NCBI GenBank assembly: GCA_033239125.1
Contig: BSWB01000002.1
Location: 84,378,560-84,442,559 of the forward strand
Direction: 5' to 3'
Length of the DNA: 64,000 nt
From: Fagopyrum homotropicum
Lineage: Eukaryota; Streptophyta; Magnoliopsida; Caryophyllales; Polygonaceae
Positions 54,696 to 64,000 of this stretch are shown in pieces. The notes beneath the pieces were generated by a model. It did no database searches, had not been told where the DNA came from, and saw only the letters and a list, made by a program, of their open reading frames with translations. The position numbers and the translations under genes are program-made. How positions within the stretch are numbered: the first letter of the stretch is position 1; each line of letters begins with the position of its first letter.

Positions 54696-57600
54696 AGTAG
54701 AGAATGTCCTAATAAACGCACTTTGATCATAAATCATCTAGGAGAGTATGAGAGTGAGGATGATGTGGAATTAGATGATGAAAATGCCTTAAATGATGAC
54801 AATGAACTAAATGAGAATGATGATTGCATTGAGTATGAACAAGGTGAATCTTTGATAGCTAGGAGAACTTTACATGTCCAACTAGCACCTTGTGAGGATA
54901 ACCAACGTGAAAATCTGTTTCATACTAGGTGTAGCATTAAAGGAAAAGTGTGTAATGTGATACTTGATGGAGGAAGTTGTTGCAACATAGCTAGCACTGA
55001 AATGGTAAACAAATTACAACTTCTAACATTTTATCACCCTAGGCCATATAAACTACATTGGATGAATGAGTGTGGAGAACTTAAGGTCAATAAGCAAACT
55101 AAGGTCAATATAACATTAGGATCATATGAGGATGTTATTACATGTGATGTTGTGCCTATGAATGCTTGTCACTTGTTGCTTTGTCGTCCATGGCAATATG
55201 ATAGGAAAGTTGTCCATGATGTGTTTTCTAACAAGTATAGCATTGAGTATAAGGGTAAAACTTTAACACTTAAACCTATGACACCTTTACAAATAGCCGA
55301 GTATTATGAGAACAAGAGGGTAGAGCAAGGAACCCCTCCAAAGCCTAAGATCACACGGCCTAAGAGTAAAGAGAACAAAACCCATCAAACATTGTTAGTA
55401 CAACCAACAAGTAGCTATCTTGAGTCTAGGAATGAATATGTCACTAACTATGTTTCTATTGATGTGCTAATGATGAGTTTGTGTAAATCTCTAGTGAATG
55501 TACCTCATGACTCTACGAACCCACTTCCTAGATCTATTCAGGGGCTGTTAGACGAATTTAGAGACGTTTTTCCTGAGGAGATTCCAGCCGGTTTGCTGCC
55601 CATTAGGGGCATTGAACACAAAATAGATTTAATACCTGGAGCCACTCTTCCCAATAGGCCCGCCTATAGGATGAACCCTACGGAAGCCCAGGAAATTCAG
55701 AACCAAGTTCAAGCCTTGCTAGATAAGGGGTATGTGCGGGAAAGCCTCAGTCCTTGTGCCGTTCCCGTCCTGCTAGTACCCAAGAAGGATAATACTTGGA
55801 GAATGTGTATTGATTGTAGAGCAATCAATAACATTACTATCAAGTATAGACACTCGATTCCCCGTTTAGATGATATGCTTGATGAGTTACATGGAGCTAC
55901 CATTTTCACTAAGATTGACCTTAGGAGTGGCTACCATCAAATTAGAATGAGGGAAGGGGATGAATGGAAAACAGCTTTTAAAACAAAATTTGGTCTCTAT
56001 GAGTGGCTAGTAATGCCTTTTGGCTTAACTAACGCTCCTAGTACTTTCATGAGATTAATGAATCATATTTTGAGACCTTATATTGGTTTATTTGTTGTAG
56101 TCTACTTTGATGACATTCTTATCTATAGTAAGACTTTAGAGGAGCATGAAAATCATTTGAAAGATGTGTTTGCTACATTGCGTATAGAATACTTGTATGC
56201 TAATATTAAAAAAATGTGATTTCTATACTAACCGAGTGATTTTTCTTGGTTTTGTAGTAAGTGCCAATGGTTTGCAAGTGGATGAGGACAAGGTGAAGGC
56301 AATCAATGATTGGCCGATTCCTAGGACAGTTGGTGACGTGAGGAGCTTCCATGGCTTAGCTACATTCTATAGAAGGTTTGTGAGAGATTTTAGCACCATT
56401 GCAGCACCACTCACGGCTTTGACCAAAAAGAAGGTTCCATTTGAGTGGAATGAACCGCAGCAAAGAGCCTTTGAAGAGCTCAAGAGACGCCTCACCCACG
56501 CACCACTACTAGCTCTACCGGACTTCACCAAACCCTTTGAGGTTGAATGCGACGCATCCGGCATTGGTATAGGCAGCGTCCTTATGCAAGAAGGTAAGCC
56601 TCTAGCTTTCTTTAGTGAAAAATTGAAAGGTGTATGCTTAAACTATTCTACATATGACAAAGAATTGTATGCCTTGTTTAGAGTACTCAAAACATGGCAA
56701 CATTACCTTTGGCCTCAAGAGTTTGTTTTGAAAACCGATCATGATTCACTTAGACACTTTATTAGGAGCCAAGATAAGCTAGATAGACGGCATGGTAGGT
56801 GGATGGAGTTCATAGAAACCTTTCCTTACATTATCAAGTATAAGAAAGGAAAGGATAATGTCGTAGCGGATGCATTGTCTAGGAGATACACCTTATTCAC
56901 CACTTTGGATTCTAGGATGTTAGGTTTTACTTTCATTAAAGAATTATATGTGGATGATGCTGAATTTGGGAAGATATTTCATAGATGCACTACTCAAGGC
57001 CCTTATGATAAGTACTTTGTGTTTGAAGGATTCTTGTTTAAAGTGGATAAGATTTGCATACCTAGATGTTCCCTTAGGATCTTATTGGTGGAAGAAGCCC
57101 ATAAAGGAGGTTTAATGGGGCATTTTGGGAGGGACAAAACTTATCACATGTTGCAAACTCACTTTTATTGGCCTCATATGTTAAGGGATGTAGAACACAT
57201 GCTTAAGAGGTGCATTGAATGTCTTAAGGCCAAAGCTAGGGTACAACCCCACGGGCTGTATACGCCCTTACCGACGCCTAATGGCCCTTGGGAGGACATA
57301 AGTATGGATTTCATTGTTGGACTACCTAGGACTAAGAAAGGAAGAGATTCCATTTTTGTGGTAGTAGATAGGTTCTCTAAAATGGAACATTTTATTCCAT
57401 GTCATAAAACTGAAGATGCATATAATGTTGCTAATCTTTTCTTTAAGGAAATAGTTAGATTGCATGGAATACCTAAAACTATTGTTAGTGATAGGGATGT
57501 CAAGTTTTTGAGTTTCTTTTGGAAGACACTTTGGGGAAAAATGGGCACTAGATTACTATTCTCGACCTCTAGTCATCCCCAAACAGATGGGCAAACGGAA

Positions 57601-58392
57601 GTCACCAATAGGACCCTAACGACCCTCCTTAGAACCATGTTGAAAGATAACTTAAAAGAATGGGAAGACATGTTACCACATATTGAGTTTGCTTATAATC
57701 TCACCATGCATTCTTCCACTTCGTTATCACCTTTCAAATGTGTTTATGGATCTAACCTGTTAACTCCTTTGGACTTATTACCGATTCCTCGAAAGGATCG
57801 AGTAGCTTTTGATGCTTTGGAACACGTGGACTACATTAAGGAACTTCATGCTAAGACCAAGGCTGCACTTGACAAGAAAGGCATTGAAACTACAGCTCGG
57901 AATAACAAGGGACGTCGGAAGATGGTTTTCCAGCCCGGCGACTTAGTTTGGCTACATCTAAGGAAAGAGCGGTTTCCAACAAAACGCCATTCCAAGCTAG
58001 CACCACGAGGAGATGGACCATTCAAATTTTTACACCGGATTAATGACAATGCATATGTGTTGGACTTACCAGAAGAGTATGGAGTTAGCACCACTTTTAA
58101 TGTAGGAGATTTGAGCCCCTATGAAGGAGATTCGGAACAAGATGAAAATTCAGGGTCGAATTCTTTCCAAGAAGGAGTGGATGATGTAGGACCATCACAT
58201 ACAAGCTATCAAGGTCCCATTACTAGAGCAAGAGCTAAGGAGATCCAAGAAGTTATGTCAAGGGAAGTGCTATTGCTTGACACAATGCGTGAACTATTTA
58301 ATTTCCGTACATCATGTGTTAATCTTTTGGTGAATGTAGGAGCAAGCGAACCAAGCAAGGAGACCATGCCGACGTGCTCACTTCCCATGTAG
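54696..58392 (+). pseudogene. pol: G3-c pol: protease to integrase, one frameshift
   Basis: Open from before 54696 to 56219, then open in the next frame from 56197 to 58392 (731 codons); one extra A in the run near 56208-56214 separates them. Protease: [64 protein letters not shown]. RNase [29 protein letters not shown]. Integrase: [47 protein letters not shown], so Asp-Asp-Glu sites are kept. End: FQPGDLVWLHLRKERFPTKR and GPITRARAKEIQEVMSREVL coded in the LTR, with TAG at 58390 cutting off the repeat tail. The best-preserved pol in the window. Confidence 0.93.
58168..58181 (+). promoter_or_regulatory. Polypurine tract of G3-c
   Basis: CCAAGAAGGAGTGGA directly before the LTR start TGATGTAGG. 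Weaker than the G1 tract because of an internal T. Confidence 0.7.
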
Positions 58393-59366
58393 CTCGAGGA
58401 GGCCATGCAGGTTGTTGATCACGTCCAATGCAGTCCAGGAGAGGAGGTTGTTGCTCACGCCAATGCAGCCCAAGGAGAGGCTGTTGCTCACGCCAATGCA
58501 GCCCAAGAGGAGGTTGTTGCTCACGTCCAATGCAGCCCAAGGAGGAAGGTTGTCGCTCACGTCCAATGCAGCCCAAGGAGGGAAGCAACTGCTCGTTCCA
58601 AAACAGCCCAAGAAGGCAACCAGCTGACCACGTTTAAAGAGGCCCAAGAGAGTAACAATTCAGCTCATTCGGATCATCATTTGGGCTCTTAAAACACTGC
58701 CAAATCACTCATGGATCTGTTGAACAACTCAGCCCACTCGGATAGCCCATTTGGCTCCTTAAAAACGTTAAAAACGTCCAGCTTGCACTCCAAGGATAAG
58801 TTTGAATAATTCAGCCTATTTCCATGCTGATTAGTGGTTTGTTAGGTTGTTAGCTACATTAGAGGAAGCTCTCTTATTACCACCTGCCCACTAATGTTTT
58901 CAGCTTTCTTTTCTTTATTTTTGTCTAGATAAAAGAGTCTATTTATATAGCCTCTTTAGTTGCAGATTAGTAACGTTATTCCCAATTGCTTAGAATTACA
59001 TTTGTAATCATTTCACAAAATCAATCAAAGAACAAGAGAGTTTTTGGTTGGCATTGCTATTGTTACTTAGGTGAGCTTGTTTGTGTCAACCGCCTTCGGA
59101 TTGGTGCTTCGAGCCTTCACGAGTCCCTCTTTGTGCTAGTCCAGCCGGAGCTAGTGTAAAGTTGTATTGGAGACGGGTCTAGAGCATTCACGATTGGGGT
59201 TTTGGCTCTTCAGCCTTGGTTCCTTCGTTGACTCTCTTTGGTTCTTCTCTCACCCTCCTGCGCCATTCACCATCTTCGTTTCATTCCGCATTCTGAATTC
59301 GTTTCATTCAGCCGGATTCGAGATCATTGTGCCTAGATCGACTCAATCATGGATCATCCCGTATCA
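58182..59366 (+). repeat. 3' LTR of G3-c
   Basis: 1,185 bp, TGATGTAGGACCATCACA to CCCGTATCA, then target duplication taaca. Confidence 0.93.
58405..58640 (+). repeat. 30-bp coding minisatellite in the G3 LTR
   Basis: Six units of about 30 bp such as GTTGTTGCTCACGTCCAATG followed by CAGCCCAAGG. The unit length is a multiple of three, giving peptide repeats like VVAHVQCSPRR or VAHANAAQEE. Equivalent arrays are at about 51935-52165, 33540-33820 (minus) and 50030-50280 (minus). Confidence 0.85.
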
Positions 59367-59371
59367 TAACA

Positions 59372-59877
59372 CCACAATTCTCACAAGACTAGAGGCTGAA
59401 CTCAAAGGGGTTCAATTTAGCACTTAGGCAATGTGTTTAACGTATTCTACCCACAAAAGGAAGAGAGAAAGGTTTATATACAACCTAGACCTTCTCTCAT
59501 AAAAATAGAAAAGAAATAAATACAATAATTATAAATTAGAGTGTTTTAAATAAAACCATAAAATAGACTAATTCTAGGCTTTATTTAACACTCTCTAACT
59601 AGCTTCACGCCAGCCTTGCTCACGCCTCCTTTCTCACGCCTTCATCCATGCACATGCACACGTGAGGCTCTCCTATGCTCCATTCGACTTCTTCTTGGCT
59701 GGCCCAATGTGGCTAAGCATCATGATGGGCCTTGGACTCATTGGAGGTGAGCTTGGGTGAGCTTCTTGAACCATGGCAAGGAAGATAGCATCCATCTCCG
59801 CTTGGCGTTTGGCTTGAGCTCTTGTTAGGGCTCCTTGTGGTGTTGAAGATGAAGCTAGCTCAGATGACCCTTCATCA
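59372..59877 (-). pseudogene. G4 LTR: start of LTR with pol-tail frame
   Basis: On the minus strand from 59877: the frame ALTRAQAKRQAEMDAIFLAM, then AHPSSPPMSPRPIMMLSHIG, a degenerate pol tail as in G2. The remaining sequence toward 59372 is AT-rich LTR (including TATATACAACC) with no other gene. Confidence 0.65.
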
Positions 59878-60189
59878 TTCGGGGTGTTATAGAGTTGGTA
59901 TCAGAGCCTTAGGTTGAAAATAATGGCATTTGCTACCTGCAATGAGATTTGATATGTAAAATAAACAAAACCCGAAAGGGATTTGACGTTTTCCAAAGGT
60001 TTTTGGTTTTAAGTGTGGTTTTGTGTTAGAATGTACGAGAAGTCGCCATTTCTACTATTGATCTCTATAGTATAGATATGTATATATATGTATTGTGGAT
60101 TATGTTTGTATATGTGTGAAGTATATATATATATATCTCTACATATGGCCTATATAGAGCCTTATAAGTTAGGTGTGCATACCCCGTAG
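59878..60189 (+). other. Tekay-C LTR end, primer site and leader
   Basis: TTCGGGGTGTTATA (59878-59891) is the end of the split LTR, with C to T in the terminal TTACA. The primer site TTGGTATCAGAGCC is at 59895-59908. The leader has several short TA runs (about 60080-60140). Gag starts at the ATG at 60190. Confidence 0.85.
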
Positions 60190-61300
60190 ATGGCTCGGAC
60201 TAGAGCTACTGCTGGTGTAGGCCGGGGTAGAGGTAGACCACCTCTTCCTCCGGGCGTGATAGGAGAGGGACTAGTTCCCGCTGCTGATCCACTAGTGGTG
60301 GAGGAGGTACATGAGGAGATTGCTAAGAGTGTCGTCCCAAAGACGAGGAGTGGTGGATCGAGGAGAAGTCATTCACATCGAGTCTAGTCTGATGACTCAG
60401 ATCATGTCTCCATGAGAGGGTCAGAGTTCAGAGAGTACATAAGACGTGTTGAGGAGGCTGTTAGAGCTGGCAAAGGGCATGAGGGATCTTCAGAGATGTC
60501 TCAAGGAGCCACACAGGTGCCAACTATGCCGGCACGTGTTGCTGAGACTGTTCGAGTGCTAGAGGAGACTAGAGGGCCTCGACCAAATACCTGGTTGAAG
60601 GCATTCCATCATATGGGTGTACCACCTTTCTCATGGAAGATTGGTTTGGAGACAGAGGTATGGATAGGACATGTAGACTCAGCTTTAGAGTATATCGAAT
60701 GCCTTTAGGACAGATAGATAGAGCTAGTTCAGTCTCTATTCCGTGACCTTGCACATCAGTGGTGGAGGAGTGTATGAGCCACAACCACGTGCGATGATCG
60801 TATGAGGAGTATGATCCGAGAGCAGTTTTGCCCTGCCTCACTGAGGAGGGTGAAGCTGCAGGATTTTGTGGAAGCCGGCTTTGAGGATATGTCGATTGTA
60901 GACGCAATCAGCAACTTCTAGACTGAGTTAGCTTTGTTGTGTCCAGCTGCACCATCTGAGGACCAGCATGTGTACCTATTCTCCCGTCGTCTGAGGGAGA
61001 GTACACGTTCATATATGGCGGGATTCGATTGCGAGTTCCTATCTGATTATTAGGACCGGACTTCTACTTATGAGAGGGAGCGAGCCAGTTAGAGGAGGGA
61101 TTCTCAGACGGGACGGTCTGAGAAGAGGCAGCACACTAGGCAGACAAGTGGAGTTGGAGGAGCATCTGGATCTAGGCAACACCGGAGACGTCAGAGTTAC
61201 CCCTCGTCTGCATTGACTGCAGATAAGGGACGATAGTGCTTCAACTGTGGTGATCCTGGTCACATATAACTAGAGTATAAGTTGTGAATTGCTTCACCTC
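60190..61300 (+). pseudogene. gag: Tekay-C gag, many stops
   Basis: Starts MARTRATAGVGRGRGRPPLP. In one frame: RV then TAG (60385), MRGSEFREYIRRVEEAVRAG, FHHMGVPPFSWKIGLETEVW, then about ten stops in FRDLAHQWWRSV, MIREQFCPASLRRVKLQDFV and RRLRESTRSYMAGFDCEFLS. The zinc knuckle reads CFNCGDPGHI, then TAA, and its last Cys is Tyr, so the knuckle is lost. Many stops are TGG to TAG/TGA, CAG to TAG or CGA to TGA changes, the pattern expected from deamination of methylated cytosine. Confidence 0.85.
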
Positions 61301-62986
61301 TGGTAGCCCAGGACATTGAGCTGCCTTTTGTAGGTAGGGTGGAGATGCATCTCAACAAGGTTGTTCCCCTGCCAGTGTAGCGGGAGGTGATCAGAGGGCA
61401 CCTCAGCAGTAGACACAAGGACAACCGAGAGTCCCAGATCGTCCTTCTACTCAAGGATCTTCGCCCGGGCCGAGTAGAGGCAGAGGTCGTGGTGGGAGCA
61501 AGATGGATACCAGAGGAGCTCAAGGTAAAGTCTTTGAGCTTAGGAGTGTAGAGGAGCCGCCTGCATAGGCTGCTACAGGTACCATTTTGCTTCACGGTTT
61601 ACCTATTAGAGTCTTGTTTGATACTGGTGCTACGTATTCCTTTATTTCTGAGACATGTGTTGAGCATGTGAGTTTAGCTACTATAGAGAGGATACCCTTT
61701 ACTATAGGGTTACCTGATGGTAGTAGGGTCAGAGGTACCCGTGAGATACGTAGTTGTCCCCTTCATTTAGGGAGTCGTGTTTTGCTTGTTGACTTCTTAG
61801 TCAAGCCATTGATGCATGAAGAAGTCATATTAGGTATGGATTGGATGCGTAGACACCATGCAGTTTTAAATGTTGGTAGGCGGACTCTTACCGTCTCTAC
61901 CGAGGTTGGTGAGATTGAGGTCTTCCGAGGTTTGGACATTGGGAAGACGGGATCTGTCATCAGTGTCGTACGAGCAGCGGGACTGATAGCACAGGGATGT
62001 GATGCCTTCTGGTCCTATGGCATGAGGGATGGAGAGAGTCCAACATTGGAGGACATACCAGCTGTCTGCGAGTTTGCAAACGTGTTTGCTGAGCCGTCAA
62101 GCTTGCCGCCTCAAGGGAGTGTGGATTTCAGTATCGAGTTGGAGCCTGGTACAAGACCCATCTCGAAGGCCCCATATCGTATGGCGCCTGTCGAGATGTT
62201 GGAGCTAAAGAAGCAACTTGAGGAGTTGGCTAAGAAGGGCTTTATACGCCTTAGTGTTTCACCATGGGGTGCACTAGTCCTCTTCGTGCGGAAGAAGGAC
62301 GGATCGTTGAGACTGTGTATCGATTACAAAGAGCTGAACAAGGTGATCATCAAGAACAAGTATCCACTGCCTCGTATTGATGATCTACTTGATGAGCTTT
62401 AGGGAGCGAGAGCAAGATGTGCACAGGACGTTCAGGATATCACCATCTGAGGGTGAGAGAGTAGGATGTGCACAAGACGGCATTTCATACCCGTTATGGA
62501 CACTACGAGTTTGTAGTGATTCCATTCGGTTTGAGGAATGCCTCAGTAGTCTTCATGGAGTTGATGAACAATATCTTCATCGACTTCCTTGATCAGTTTG
62601 TAGTGGTCTTCATTGATGACATTCTGGTACACTCTCGTAGTAGAGAGGAGCATGCCGGCCGTCTGAGAACGGTTTTGCATATTCTAAGGGATAGAGAGTT
62701 GTATGCCAAGCTCTCTAAGTATGAGTTCTGGATGTTTGAGGTTGCTTTCTTTGGGCATATTGTCTCCGCCAGTGGGATCATGGTTGATTCCACGAAGATC
62801 GAGTTTGTTGTTGCATGGACGACACCGACGAACGTCAAGGAAGTGCGTAGCTTTCTTGGTCTAGCCGGTTACTACCGACACTTTGTGGAGGGATTTTTTA
62901 TGATTGCCCGTCCACTTACGAGTCTTCTGAGGAAGACTACCAAATTTGTGTGGACCAACAAGTGTGCCAGAGTTTTGAGGAGTTGA
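61301..62986 (+). pseudogene. pol: Tekay-C protease and RT, broken
   Basis: Open 61587-62402: protease [14 protein letters not shown] with the DTG site, [35 protein letters not shown] start [64 protein letters not shown] then TAG. A damaged stretch at 62400-62470 contains a near repeat (GATGTGCACA twice). RT continues 62468-62986 with [15 protein letters not shown], the catalytic [11 protein letters not shown] and [19 protein letters not shown]. The conserved GYHQIR region is garbled. Confidence 0.88.
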
Positions 62987-63293
62987 ATAGGCGTTTGACT
63001 TCTGCTCCTGTCTTGGCACAACCAGAGGGTTCTGAGGAAGATTTGGAGACATTACCCATATGGTGCCACATTGCACAGACCATAAGAGTCTGAAGTATAT
63101 TTTAACGCAACGGGAGTTGAATAACCACCAGTGTGTATGGCTGGAGTTGATCAAGGACTTTAATCTTTATATTTTGTATCATCCTGGGAAGGCGAATATT
63201 GTAGTTGACGCCTTGAGCAGGAAGACGCCTCGAGAGAAGGCGATTGCGAGACAGACAATACAACCTCAGATTCAGAGGGATCTAGCTGGCTAG
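62987..63293 (+). pseudogene. pol: Tekay-C RNase H, mostly deleted
   Basis: Only the edges of RNase H remain: [16 protein letters not shown] at the start and, from 63072, [40 protein letters not shown] and VDALSRK. The catalytic middle (DAS, KELYA) is missing, a deletion of a few hundred bases relative to the family. Confidence 0.8.
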
Positions 63294-63295
63294 AG

Positions 63296-64000
63296 ATGGA
63301 CATCCAGTTATCTGATGAGGATGGCCAGTTATATTCTTTAGAGGTTCTACCTGTTCTGTTGGATGAGATCCAACAAAAGCAAGGGACCTACCCGACCTTC
63401 ATATGGATCAAAGAGAGGATGTCTCGTGGAGAGGCACCACTGTTCTCCATTGGAGCAGATGGAGTGATGCGGCATCATGACCGTGTCTGTGTACTTGTTG
63501 ATGCAGATTTGAGACAGAGGATCTTACAAGAGGCTCACTGTACACCTTACTCAGTACATCCAGGTACGAGTAAGATGTACCATGATGTGAGACGTTCATA
63601 CTAGTGGGGAGGGTTGAAGCTCGATGTAGCCAAATTTGTGGCCCAGTGTGAGACATGTCAACAGGTCAAGATAGAGCATTACAGACCTGAAGGTGAGCTC
63701 CATCCACTACCAGTACCGCAGTGGAAGTGGGAGGACATCTCCATGGATTTTGTGACCGGTTTAAGGCTCAGTAGGAGTTTTGATGCTATCTTGGTTGTGG
63801 TTGACAAATTGACGAAGATGGCAAGTTTCATTCCTATTAGAGAGACGTGGTCAATGAGTAGATTAGCTGAGGAGTACCCTAGACAGATAGTGAGACTCCA
63901 TGGTGTATCGATGACAATCGTCTCAGATCGAGATGGACGGTTTACCTCGAGATTTCGGCAGCAGATTCAGACTGCTTTGGGGACAAGTCTACACTTTATG
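63296..64000 (+). pseudogene. pol: Tekay-C integrase, runs off the window
   Basis: Zinc-binding part: LRQRILQEAHCTPYSVHPGT, KMYHDVRRSY then TAG (63602), CETCQQVK. Core: EDISMDFVTGLRLSRSFDAI, VVVDKLTKMASFIPIRETWS, RLAEEYPRQIVRLHGV, VSDRDGRFTSRF, ALGTSLHFM at the edge. Two of the three catalytic acidic residues are visible; the Glu lies beyond 64000. The first stretch (63296-63604) is open, and one stop follows. Confidence 0.88.

Larger units (their letters stand above)
51708..59366 (+). mobile_element. G3-c: nearly complete CRM-like element
   Basis: 7,659 bp with LTRs of 1,185 bp each and target duplication taaca (51703-51707 and 59367-59371). It has all parts: LTR, primer site, leader, gag, protease, RT, RNase H, integrase, polypurine tract, LTR. 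Only a few frameshifts and stops break the polyprotein. The LTRs differ by about 3-4% by eye. It sits inside the G4 solo LTR. Confidence 0.95.
51378..59877 (-). mobile_element. G4 solo LTR (CRM-like), split by G3-c
   Basis: Pieces 51378-51707 and 59367-59877 make about 836 bp of LTR (counting taaca once). On the minus strand it starts TGATGAAGGGTCATCTGAGC and codes LTRAQAKRQAEMDAIFLAM, like the G2 LTR tail. Its other end reads CCCCGTATC with the final base lost. Target duplication ttcgg is at 51373-51377 and 59878-59882. No internal region is left, so it is a solo LTR formed by LTR-LTR recombination before G3-c arrived. Confidence 0.8.
32458..64000 (+). mobile_element. Tekay-C: Tekay-type element, 5' LTR split twice, pol runs off the window
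   Basis: LTR pieces are 32458-32514, 50461-51377 and 59878-59891; then primer site, leader, gag and pol to the window end. Between the first two pieces about 950 bp of LTR is missing compared with Tekay-A, so that gap is an insertion plus a deletion. The gap at 51378-59877 is a clean insertion with target duplication ttcgg. The coding region carries many stops. I infer that the 57-bp piece at 32458 belongs to the same LTR; a separate fragment is possible. Confidence 0.7.

Noticed and set aside
58405..58640. Regular 30-bp repeats resembling a CRISPR array
   Set aside because: Units are directly adjacent without unique spacers, lie in a plant LTR coding frame, and no cas genes exist here.

Overview
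The window is a stack of nested long terminal repeat (LTR) retrotransposons from a plant nuclear genome, probably a eudicot. I see no convincing host gene, no structural RNA gene and no bacterial feature. The plant call rests on Ty3/Gypsy lineages known from plants (Athila-like, Tekay-type chromovirus, and a CRM-like chromovirus), on Met-tRNA-type primer sites (TGGTATCAGAGC), and on a Ty1/Copia gag fragment. The species cannot be named. Such nesting is typical of gene-poor heterochromatin; CRM-like elements hint at pericentromere, but that is inference.

Left half (1-27643). The outermost layer visible is a Tekay element (Tekay-A), of which only the integrase C-terminus, chromodomain, 3' UTR and LTR remain (24291-27643). 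Its integrase was hit by a CRM-like element (G1-a, up to 24290). G1-a was then hit three times: by an Athila-like element in its 5' LTR (Athila-A, 1-4818), by a second copy of its own family in the protease (G1-b, 8533-15901, target duplication aagct), and by a second Athila-like element in the integrase (Athila-B, 18433-22860, target duplication ggaca).

Middle (27644-32457). A related element (G2) has lost its 5' half and carries a partial head-to-tail repeat of the RT region. It is followed by a reverse-strand Ty1/Copia gag remnant bounded by two repair-type junctions.

Right half (32458-64000). A second Tekay element (Tekay-C) begins at 32458 and its pol runs off the window end. Its 5' LTR is split by two insertion stacks. 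The first is G3-b (minus strand, 32529-50460), itself split by a degenerate Tekay relative, G5 (35378-46363, target duplication ccgtc). The second is a G4 solo LTR (51378-59877, target duplication ttcgg) split by G3-c (51708-59366, target duplication taaca), the most complete element here.

Coding regions are gag, protease (PR), reverse transcriptase (RT), RNase H (RH) and integrase (INT). Most are broken by stops, frameshifts and deletions. Exceptions are a long open chimeric frame in Athila-A and nearly intact pol frames in G3-c and G2. The most interesting material is non-coding: a 117-bp block almost unchanged between two otherwise diverged Athila-like subfamilies, iterated motifs that sit at the same sites in both but differ in sequence, and a covarying hairpin array before the Tekay polypurine tract.
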